This document shows, one piece after another, positions 1 through 5,486 of a stretch of 5,486 nucleotides of DNA. Every line of letters begins with the position of its first letter. Within the stretch, counting starts at the first letter, position 1. This stretch comes from an uncultured Collinsella sp. (lineage in GTDB: Bacteria; Actinomycetota; Coriobacteriia; Coriobacteriales; Coriobacteriaceae): NCBI GenBank assembly GCA_900550825.1, contig URTZ01000138.1, forward strand, positions 1 through 5,486, written 5' to 3'. A program made the position numbers and the translations under genes. The notes beneath the pieces were generated by a model. The model was not told the DNA's origin, searched no databases, and was given only the letters and a program-made list of their open reading frames with translations.

Positions 1-26
1 GGCCCGTGGGTTATACCCTAAGAGCA

Positions 27-49
27 AACCACCCTTTTTAAGGGTGGTT
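27..49 (+). terminator. Perfect 10-bp hairpin, probable terminator of an upstream gene
   Basis: Seen: AACCACCCTT (27-36) and AAGGGTGGTT (40-49) are exact reverse complements around a 3-nt TTT loop. The stem lies before the operon's promoter region, where a terminator for a preceding gene would be expected. There is no clean T-run on either side: CTGATTTCGACTTT follows on the plus strand and TGCTCTTA on the minus strand. Rho-independent activity is therefore uncertain, and it could instead be an mRNA 3'-end stabiliser or a hairpin left by a repeat element. The gene it would serve is outside the window. Confidence 0.5.
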
Positions 50-74
50 CTGATTTCGACTTTGTAAACTAGAA

Positions 75-112
75 CCTCCAATCTCTTTACGTTCCCTTTA
101 CGATTGCCTCCA
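75..112 (+). promoter_or_regulatory. Phased direct-repeat array, candidate Pho-box-like operator
   Basis: Seen: CCTCCA (75-80), CTTTACG (85-91), CTTTACG (96-102) and CCTCCA (107-112), each separated by exactly 4 nt. The unit starts step by 10, 11 and 11 bp, about one helical turn, so a protein could bind along one face of the DNA. Known: PhoB/PhoP (OmpR-family) boxes are direct repeats of 6-7 bp at 11-bp spacing, and Bacillus PhoP sites are TT(A/C/T)ACA-like units. TTTACG differs from TTTACA at one base. Inference: this is the phosphate-starvation operator of the operon. The match to any specific consensus is imperfect, and the regulator gene is not in the window. Confidence 0.45.
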
Positions 113-142
113 GTGCAGCAGGTATCCTTTTAGAGAAGTATG

Positions 143-165
143 ACAGCCGTATAAACGCGGGCTGT
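143..165 (+). promoter_or_regulatory. Dyad enclosing a TATAAA -10-like box
   Basis: Seen: ACAGCC (143-148) and GGCTGT (160-165) form a perfect 6-bp inverted repeat with an 11-nt centre containing TATAAA (150-155), which matches five of six bases of the -10 consensus. The hexamer spaced for a -35 (TTTTAG, 128-133, 16-nt spacer) is poor, as expected for an activator-dependent promoter. On this reading transcription starts near 162. Alternatively the promoter lies further upstream (TATCCT, 123-128), and the dyad is then an RNA hairpin in the leader. I cannot choose between these from sequence alone. Confidence 0.35.
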
Positions 166-166
166 A

Positions 167-179
167 GCGGCGATGCCGC
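167..179 (+). promoter_or_regulatory. GC-rich leader hairpin before the pgeF ribosome binding site
   Basis: Seen: GCGGC (167-171), GAT loop, GCCGC (175-179). A competing stem is possible between CGCGG (156-160) and CCGCG (176-180), which would break both this hairpin and the 143-165 dyad. The hairpin ends 15 nt before the AGGAGG site. No T-run follows, so it is not a terminator. It may be a 5'-end stabilising structure or chance, and no known riboswitch class is recognised. Confidence 0.3.
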
Positions 180-194
180 GGTACTTGTGTTATT

Positions 195-200
195 AGGAGG
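195..200 (+). promoter_or_regulatory. Strong ribosome binding site fixing the pgeF start
   Basis: AGGAGG at 195-200 lies 7 nt before the ATG at 208. It settles the start against an in-frame GTG at 187, which lies upstream of this site and would be translated through it. Confidence 0.85.
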
Positions 201-207
201 CTTTAGT

Positions 208-1008
208 ATGGCAGCACGTGCGGACAACGTTTCGCGTGTCGACCATGATGGAGTTACGTTGGTGGAAGGCGCGACATCCGATGTTCGCTTTGCCTTCACC
301 GAGCGCGCCGGTGGTGTTTCCGAAGATGCGTACTCCTCACTCAATTTGGGCTCGCATGTTGGCGATGACCCCTTTGCTGTTCAAGAAAATCGTCGTCGCG
401 TGCTCGAGGCTATGGGTGCCGCCGAGTGCGAGCACAACTTGCTCGTTCCCAATCAGGTCCATGGTGACCATATCGTTGCGGTGACCTCGAACGGCGCCGA
501 TGACCTTGAGGACGTCCGCGAGCAGATTGCCGAGGGCTGCGATGCCATCGTCTGCACGGCGCATAACGTGCCCGTGCTGCTCTGCTTTGCCGACTGCGTT
601 CCCGTGGTGCTGGTGGCCCCCGGCGGATTTGCCGTGGTGCACTCCGGTTGGAAGGGCACGATTGCACGTATTTCCGCCAAGGCGTGCCAGGCGCTTTGCG
701 ATGCTGCCGGTTGCGATGCGAGCGACGTTTCCGCCTATATCGGCCCCCATATCTTGGGTGACGAATATGAGGTATCCCAGGAACTCATGGATCGCTTTGC
801 CGCCGAGTTCTCTTGCATCGATGCGAATACCTCTCGCATGCTTGATCTTTCCGCTGCCATTCGCGAGGCGCTGGTAGATGTCGGTGTCGACGCGGATAAT
901 ATCGTGGATACCCAGCTTTCGACCGTGCGTCAGAACGACCGCTTTTATTCCTACCGTAACGAGGACGGCACCTGTGGGCGCCATGCTGCGATCGGCGTGA
1001 TGCTATGA
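208..1008 (+). CDS. pgeF: Peptidoglycan editing factor PgeF / YfiH family (laccase domain, purine nucleoside phosphorylase-like)
   Basis: A 266-residue cytoplasmic protein of the YfiH/YlmD/LACC1 family, full length for the family and with no signal peptide. Seen: TERAGGVS (31-38), NLGSHVGDD (46-54), and the zinc-site motifs QVHG (H85), ADCVPV (C130) and VHSGWKGT (H145). The C-terminal FYSYRNEDGTCGRHAA (246-261) matches the family's FFSYRR...GRMAA signature. The usual GPCIG motif reads GPHIL (H181), so one conserved cysteine is replaced. Known: E. coli PgeF prevents misincorporation of L-Ser into muropeptides, and related proteins including YlmD and LACC1/FAMIN show purine nucleoside phosphorylase and adenosine deaminase activity. 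The ATG at 208 is chosen for AGGAGG 7 nt upstream. Its TGA overlaps the pstS ATG (ATGA, 1005-1008). Identity of the family is sure; the physiological reaction here is not. Confidence 0.92.
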   Translation: MAARADNVSRVDHDGVTLVEGATSDVRFAFTERAGGVSEDAYSSLNLGSHVGDDPFAVQENRRRVLEAMGAAECEHNLLVPNQVHGDHIVAVTSNGADDLEDVREQIAEGCDAIVCTAHNVPVLLCFADCVPVVLVAPGGFAVVHSGWKGTIARISAKACQALCDAAGCDASDVSAYIGPHILGDEYEVSQELMDRFAAEFSCIDANTSRMLDLSAAIREALVDVGVDADNIVDTQLSTVRQNDRFYSYRNEDGTCGRHAAIGVML

Positions 1009-1841
1009 GAAAGATCGTATCGGTTCTGAGCGCCGCTGTGCTTACGCTTACGCTGTGCGCCTGTTCTTCGGGATCTTCTAGCTCTTCCATTACCGTGGCC
1101 GGCTCCACGACCTGCCTTCCTATCGCCGAGATTGCGGCCGAGGGCTTTAAGGAGGAGACCGGCATCGACGTGCTCGTTTCCGGTTTGGGTTCTTCCGCTG
1201 GGATCGAGGCCGTCAGCGCCGGCACGGCCGATATCGCCAGCTCCTCCCGTGGACTCAATGCCGACGAACAGGATCTGGGCCTGACTCCCATTGTCATTGC
1301 CCACGACGGTATTGCGGTCATCGTGAACGACGACAACCCCGTCGATAACCTCTCGACCGAGCAGCTCCGCGATATCTACGCCGGCAAGATTACCAATTGG
1401 AAAGAGGTCGGTGGCGAGGACCTGAGGATTCAGGTCATCAACCGAGACGAGGCGTCCGGTACGCGCGAGGCCTTCCGTACCATCGTGATGGATGGCACGC
1501 CGTTCGATCGCCGCTCGGCTGTTCTTTCGGGTACGGGCCAGGTGCGCGACGTGGTATCTCGTTCGCGTGGGGCCATCGGCTACATTTCGCTGGGCTTCGT
1601 CGATAGCCTCAACGCCAAGACCTCGGTCAAGGCCGTCTCGGTCAATCATGTTGAGGCGTCCGAGAAGACGGTCGCGAGTGGCGGCTATCCCATCTCGCGC
1701 GACCTTTACTTCTTTGTGAAGGGTGTGCCTTCGCAGCAGGCGCAGGATTACATCGACTATGTGACGTCCGAAAAGATGGACAAGCAGATTCGCGAGGCGG
1801 GCTTTATTCCCGTCACCAACGACGAGAAGGGGAGTGAGTAG
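1005..1841 (+). CDS. pstS: Phosphate-binding lipoprotein PstS
   Basis: The extracytoplasmic phosphate receptor of the Pst ABC importer, 278 residues and in the shorter Gram-positive size class. Seen: a basic, hydrophobic signal peptide MRKIVSVLSAAVLTLTLCAC with lipobox LCAC. The lipidated cysteine is C20, followed by a short Ser/Gly linker (21-28). Phosphate-site motifs are AGSTT (32-36), GSSAGIEAVSAGTADIASSSRGL (parts of 62-84, with S79-S81 and R82) and RDEASGTR (147-154), which matches the R-x-(D/E)-G-S-G-T loop. KITNWKEVGG (128-137) is a typical family segment. The ATG overlaps the pgeF stop by 4 nt, and I see no clear Shine-Dalgarno in the preceding 20 nt. Translation therefore probably depends on reinitiation after pgeF. 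The related extracellular-solute families have the same fold, but the pstCAB neighbours fix the role. Confidence 0.95.
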   Translation: MRKIVSVLSAAVLTLTLCACSSGSSSSSITVAGSTTCLPIAEIAAEGFKEETGIDVLVSGLGSSAGIEAVSAGTADIASSSRGLNADEQDLGLTPIVIAHDGIAVIVNDDNPVDNLSTEQLRDIYAGKITNWKEVGGEDLRIQVINRDEASGTREAFRTIVMDGTPFDRRSAVLSGTGQVRDVVSRSRGAIGYISLGFVDSLNAKTSVKAVSVNHVEASEKTVASGGYPISRDLYFFVKGVPSQQAQDYIDYVTSEKMDKQIREAGFIPVTNDEKGSE

Positions 1842-1842
1842 C

Positions 1843-2769
1843 ATGGAAGCACAGGAAAACTCCCAGACTGAGCAGAATGTTCAGACGCCCAAGAAGCGCG
1901 AGCTGGCGCTCGTATCGCGCAGTACCTATATCAAGGAGAAGGCGCTGCAGTGGATCTTCTTTGCCTGCGCGTTCTTGGCGGTCGTTACCGTCATCCTGAT
2001 TTTTGTCTTTACCACGTACTCGGCGCTGCCCGTCTTTACTGACATCGGTCTGGCTGACTTCTTTAGCTTTACGTGGGCGCCTTCCGAGGGCCACTACGGC
2101 ATCTTGTCGCTGCTTGCCGGCTCGGGTCTGGTGACCGTCGGTGCGCTCGCCATGGGCGTGCCGCTGGGCGTGGGTACGGCCGTTTACCTGGTCGAGATTG
2201 CCAGCAAGCGCGTGCGCAAGCTCATCAGCCCCGCCGTTGACCTGCTGGCGGGCATACCCTCCATCATCTACGGCTTCTTTGGCATGATCATCATCCGCCC
2301 GTTTATCGCACAACTGACCGGCGGCCTTGGTTTTGGTGCGCTGACGGCGTGGTTTGTGCTCGCCATCATGATCGTCCCTACCATCACCACGCTCACCATC
2401 GATGCTCTCAATTCCATTCCCATGGGCATTCGCGAGGCATCGTATGCCATGGGCGCCACAAAGTGGCAGACCATCTATAAGGTCGTGCTACCTGCCGCGA
2501 AGCTGGGTATCGTTGATGCCATCGTGCTGGGTATGGGCCGTGCCATCGGCGAGACCATGGCCGTGCTCATGGTCGTAGGTAACGCCCCGGTTATTCCCGA
2601 CAGCATTGCGAGCCCCATCTCGACGCTCACGAGCCAGATTGCGCTCGACATGAGCTATTCCTCGGGTCTGCACCGCTCGGCGCTGTTCGGCATGGGTGTG
2701 GTCCTGTTTATCATCTCCGCCACGCTGGTGGGTATCGTCCGTCTGATTTCCAAGAAGAAGAGGGGGTAG
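1843..2769 (+). CDS. pstC: Phosphate ABC transporter permease PstC
   Basis: One of the two membrane subunits forming the phosphate channel, 308 residues. Seen: a hydrophilic N-terminal stretch of about 35 residues, presumably cytoplasmic, then a membrane segment near 38-58. Five more hydrophobic segments lie near 88-112, 132-152, 166-185, 222-247 and 281-301. The coupling loop that docks on PstB is REASYAMGATKWQ (197-209), a good EAA motif. GRAIGETMAV (232-241) is the conserved PstC/PstA charged segment inside the membrane. The ATG at 1843 is preferred because AAGGGGAG (1827-1834) sits 8 nt upstream. The in-frame GTG at 1834 overlaps that site and the pstS end. One base separates it from the pstS stop, so co-translation is likely. 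Confidence 0.95.
   Translation: MEAQENSQTEQNVQTPKKRELALVSRSTYIKEKALQWIFFACAFLAVVTVILIFVFTTYSALPVFTDIGLADFFSFTWAPSEGHYGILSLLAGSGLVTVGALAMGVPLGVGTAVYLVEIASKRVRKLISPAVDLLAGIPSIIYGFFGMIIIRPFIAQLTGGLGFGALTAWFVLAIMIVPTITTLTIDALNSIPMGIREASYAMGATKWQTIYKVVLPAAKLGIVDAIVLGMGRAIGETMAVLMVVGNAPVIPDSIASPISTLTSQIALDMSYSSGLHRSALFGMGVVLFIISATLVGIVRLISKKKRG
2536..2556 (+). repeat. 21-bp direct repeat, copy 1 (pstC)
   Basis: This 21-nt stretch, encoding the GRAIGET segment, is identical to 3454-3474 in pstA. The copies are 918 bp apart, a multiple of three. They reflect the shared ancestry of the two permeases rather than a mobile repeat. Confidence 0.8.
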
Positions 2770-2772
2770 GCT

Positions 2773-3678
2773 ATGTCCGATTCCGTTGACACGACGGTCG
2801 ATACGACCTCGTCGCGCGAGCGCATCAAGCGTGCCCTTTCCCACGGCAAGAAGGGCCGCATCAACAAGGACCTGTCCAACAAGATCATGCTTGGCGTGTT
2901 TCGTGCCGCTGCCTACATCACCACGCTGGTGCTGGTCGCTATCATCGCCTACGTGGTCATCAACGGCCTGCCACACATCTCGCTCGACTTTATCTTCGGT
3001 TGGCCCCAGGGCGTCAACGCCGAGGGCGGAATTTGGCCCACGATCGTCTCGACCGTCTACGTGACGGCGCTCGCCATGCTTATCTGCACGCCGATCGCTG
3101 TGCTGGCAGCCGTCTATCTGGCCGAGTACGCCAAACAGGGCAAGGTCGTCGAGCTCATTCGCTACGCTGCTGACGCTTTGGCCTCGGTGCCCTCCATCGT
3201 TATGGGCCTGTTTGGCTACGCCTTGTTTGTCGAGGCTATGGGCCTGGGCCTTTCGATGGTCTCGGCCGCTCTGGCGCTCGCGCTCTTGATGCTTCCCATC
3301 GTCATGCGCACCACCGAAGAAGCCATTCGCGCCGTTCCGCGCTATATCCGTTGGGGCGCGTACGGCCTGGGCGCTACCAAGTGGCAGGTCGTCTCCAAGA
3401 TCGTGCTTCCTTCGGCCTTTGGCCGCATTGCCACGGGCATCGTCCTTGCCATCGGCCGTGCCATCGGCGAGACCGCCGTGGTGCTCTACACCATGGGCCA
3501 GGCCATCAATCTACCTATTTCGCCGCTCGATTCCGGTCGTCCCATGACCGTTCACCTGTACCTGCTTGCCAACGACGGCATCAACATGAACGCAGCCTAC
3601 GGCACCGCGCTCTTGCTGATGGTGATCATTTTGGCCTTCAACCTGTTTGCGCGCTTCCTGTCGCGCAAGCGTCGCTAG
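2773..3678 (+). CDS. pstA: Phosphate ABC transporter permease PstA
   Basis: The second channel subunit, 301 residues and a paralogue of PstC. Seen: a charged N-terminal region of about 40 residues rich in Ser/Thr/Lys/Arg, then membrane segments near 43-64, 90-117, 134-154, 158-178, 218-242 and 275-295. The PstB-docking loop is RWGAYGLGATKWQVV (193-207). It keeps the G-A-T-K-W-Q core, but the usual Glu-Ala of the EAA motif is Trp-Gly (W194, G195). GRAIGETAVV (228-237) repeats the PstC segment. The start is supported by AGAGGGGG (2759-2766), which lies 6 nt before the ATG and overlaps the end of pstC. The gap to pstC is 3 nt. Identity follows from gene order and from being the permease adjacent to pstB. 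Confidence 0.95.
   Translation: MSDSVDTTVDTTSSRERIKRALSHGKKGRINKDLSNKIMLGVFRAAAYITTLVLVAIIAYVVINGLPHISLDFIFGWPQGVNAEGGIWPTIVSTVYVTALAMLICTPIAVLAAVYLAEYAKQGKVVELIRYAADALASVPSIVMGLFGYALFVEAMGLGLSMVSAALALALLMLPIVMRTTEEAIRAVPRYIRWGAYGLGATKWQVVSKIVLPSAFGRIATGIVLAIGRAIGETAVVLYTMGQAINLPISPLDSGRPMTVHLYLLANDGINMNAAYGTALLLMVIILAFNLFARFLSRKRR
3454..3474 (+). repeat. 21-bp direct repeat, copy 2 (pstA)
   Basis: Identical to 2536-2556 in pstC and read in the same frame to give GRAIGET. Exact nucleotide identity, including third positions, is more than protein conservation requires. Confidence 0.8.
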
Positions 3679-3690
3679 TTAAGGAGTCCC

Positions 3691-4494
<804 letters not shown>

Positions 4495-4586
4495 TCGGTG
4501 CGACTAGTCCCAAGCCGATCGGATCTGGTCCGGTGCGTATTCACTGTGCGGGCGGCATGACCGCACCCAACTGATTGGAGTGAACC
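4495..4586 (+). promoter_or_regulatory. Structured 92-nt pstB-phoU gap
   Basis: This is the only sizeable gap between the operon's genes. Seen: GATCGG (4493-4498) can pair with CCGATC (4515-4520). GTGCGG (4546-4551) can pair with CCGCAC (4561-4566) across a 9-nt loop, or alternatively GCGG (4552-4555) with CCGC (4561-4564). No T-run follows either stem, so neither is a convincing terminator, and I see no good -35/-10 pair. A plausible role is an RNA-processing or stability element that lowers phoU expression relative to pstB. The second stem ends about 10 nt before the phoU ribosome binding site. Confidence 0.4.
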
Positions 4587-5444
4587 ATGCGCAAACTGTT
4601 TTCCCGTCAGCTCATCGAGGCCCGTCACGAGATGCTGAGCATCTACGAGGCCGTCGATCTGGCCCTCCACGATGCCGTGAAGGCCTATGTGACCGACGAC
4701 CGCAAGCTCGCCACCAAGACCAAGAAGCGCACGCTTTCGATTGACGCACGCTGCGCCAACCTGGAGGCCGTCTGCTACAACCTGATTGCCACGCAGTCAC
4801 CGGTCGCCTCCGACTTCCGCTTGCTGCAGACGATCATCTACGTCGACTTTAACCTGCAGCGCATGACCGATAAGGTTCGCCAGATTTGCCGCGCCACGCG
4901 TCATATGATCAAGGCCGACATCTCGCTGCCCAAGGAGCTTGTCGGCACGGTCGAGGCCGAGGCTGAGGCCGTCTACCAGGTGCTGGGCTCTTCGCTTTCT
5001 GCGCTCGTCACCAACGACATGTCCATCATCTGCAACTTGGCCGTCGAGGACGAGCCAGTGCACGCCGCCTACGAGAAGTTCTTCCGCACCTTTAACCGCA
5101 TGGACACGGGCGATTTTATGGACGACGACAGCAACTATGACGACCTGCGCCGCGCCATCATGGTATCGCGCTATCTCGATCGCATCGCCTCGATTTCCAT
5201 CGATGCCGCCTGCCGTCTGACCTTCCTGTTGACCGGACAGCGTATGACTGCCGGTGATATCGCCTGCACTGATGAGGATGAGCTCGAGAGCATGCGCGTG
5301 CCTTCGGGCGAGGGTGTTATCATGAGGCCCGCCGTCGATGCACGCTACGTTGCCAAGGTGCCCGTTAACGAGGTCAGCGAGGGTCTTCGCTACCTGCTCG
5401 ATCATCTTGAGGATGAGGACGATGGCGAGGACGACGAGGAGTAA
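4587..5444 (+). CDS. phoU: Phosphate signalling protein PhoU (divergent, acidic C-terminal tail)
   Basis: The cytoplasmic negative regulator that relays Pst transporter state to a PhoR-type kinase, 285 residues. Seen: two helical repeats. The first contains SPVASDFRLL (71-80) and LQRMTDKV (90-97). The second contains VSRYLDRIASISIDAA (193-208) and ends LLTGQ (214-218). Known: most PhoU proteins carry an E/D-x3-D metal site (LERIGD) in each half. Here these read Q91-x3-D95 and D198-x3-S202, so each has lost one acidic ligand. After about residue 218 there is an extension of roughly 65 residues ending in an Asp/Glu-rich tail (274-285). Usual PhoU proteins are about 215-240 residues. GGAG (4577-4580) lies 6 nt before the ATG. 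Gene position after pstB supports the call, and metal-independent function is an inference. Confidence 0.9.
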   Translation: MRKLFSRQLIEARHEMLSIYEAVDLALHDAVKAYVTDDRKLATKTKKRTLSIDARCANLEAVCYNLIATQSPVASDFRLLQTIIYVDFNLQRMTDKVRQICRATRHMIKADISLPKELVGTVEAEAEAVYQVLGSSLSALVTNDMSIICNLAVEDEPVHAAYEKFFRTFNRMDTGDFMDDDSNYDDLRRAIMVSRYLDRIASISIDAACRLTFLLTGQRMTAGDIACTDEDELESMRVPSGEGVIMRPAVDARYVAKVPVNEVSEGLRYLLDHLEDEDDGEDDEE

Positions 5445-5486
5445 GTAACCCCGTTCGTCGAAAGATTGTAAATACCTAAGTGAGCG
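5445..5486. other. Non-coding tail after phoU
   Basis: Forty-two bases follow the phoU TAA. They are AT-richer than the operon and contain a small TTCG-T-CGAA palindrome (5454-5462). No convincing terminator is seen before the window ends, so whether the operon continues cannot be judged. Confidence 0.4.

Noticed and set aside
8..18. Small palindrome GGGT-TAT-ACCC near the window edge
   Set aside because: Only four base pairs. Too short to call and probably chance, or part of a feature cut off by the window edge.
187..207. GTG at 187 as an earlier pgeF start
   Set aside because: It would place AGGAGG inside the coding sequence, and the added residues (MLLGGFS) are not part of the family. 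The ATG at 208 has ideal spacing.
337..984. Minus-strand open frame opposite pgeF, and similar ones at 1813-2313, 2488-2976, 3679-4332 and 4797-5405
   Set aside because: All lie wholly or almost wholly opposite confidently identified genes and have no family resemblance. They are shadows of codon bias.
1149..1172. AAGGAGGA inside pstS as an internal translation start
   Set aside because: The nearest in-frame start codon (GTG, 1170) is 13 nt away. Starting there would remove the signal peptide and the first phosphate-binding loop.
1834..1842. GTG at 1834 as the pstC start
   Set aside because: It overlaps the AAGGGGAG ribosome binding site, which is correctly spaced for the ATG at 1843.
951..1844. 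Long minus-strand open frame (297 codons) opposite pstS
   Set aside because: It mirrors the strong third-position GC bias of pstS. Its product is low-complexity with no recognisable domain, and pstS itself is unambiguous.
5411..5444. GA-rich near-repeat at the end of phoU as a DNA repeat element
   Set aside because: It is simply the in-frame Asp/Glu codons (GAC, GAT, GAG) of the acidic tail. No unit recurs exactly.

Overview
The window holds one compact plus-strand operon of six genes: pgeF (YfiH/laccase-domain protein), pstS, pstC, pstA, pstB and phoU. Together pstSCAB-phoU is a complete high-affinity phosphate ABC importer with its negative regulator. The unusual part is the first gene, a peptidoglycan-editing/purine-nucleoside-phosphorylase-family protein whose stop codon overlaps the pstS start. 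The GC-rich third positions, good Shine-Dalgarno sites and a short Gram-positive-type lipoprotein PstS suggest a high-GC Gram-positive. A gut Coriobacteriia member such as Collinsella fits the protein style, but that is my judgement from memory and not a search result.

Layout. Bases 1-207 are non-coding and less GC-rich than the genes. They contain a perfect 10-bp hairpin (27-49), probably the end of whatever lies upstream. Next comes a helically phased set of short direct repeats (75-112), including two identical CTTTACG copies 11 bp apart, which resembles the architecture of a Pho box. A dyad (143-165) surrounds a TATAAA, and a small GC hairpin (167-179) precedes a strong AGGAGG ribosome binding site. 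Bases 208-4494 carry pgeF, pstS, pstC, pstA and pstB with junctions of -4, +1, +3 and +12 nt. A 92-nt gap (4495-4586) with hairpins but no T-tract separates pstB from phoU (4587-5444). The last 42 bases are non-coding.

How the genes work together. Lipid-anchored PstS captures phosphate outside the membrane. PstC and PstA form the channel, and PstB dimers power it with ATP. PhoU normally links the importer's state to a sensor kinase that controls a PhoB/PhoP-type regulator. No kinase or regulator gene is visible here. PgeF-family proteins hydrolyse or edit peptidoglycan precursors, and some relatives carry out phosphate-dependent cleavage of purine nucleosides. Its place at the head of a phosphate operon is therefore suggestive.

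I see no mobile element, CRISPR array, tRNA or rRNA. The importer itself is ordinary. The points worth a second look are the pgeF-pst coupling, the upstream repeat array, the degenerate metal motifs and acidic tail of PhoU, and the structured pstB-phoU gap.
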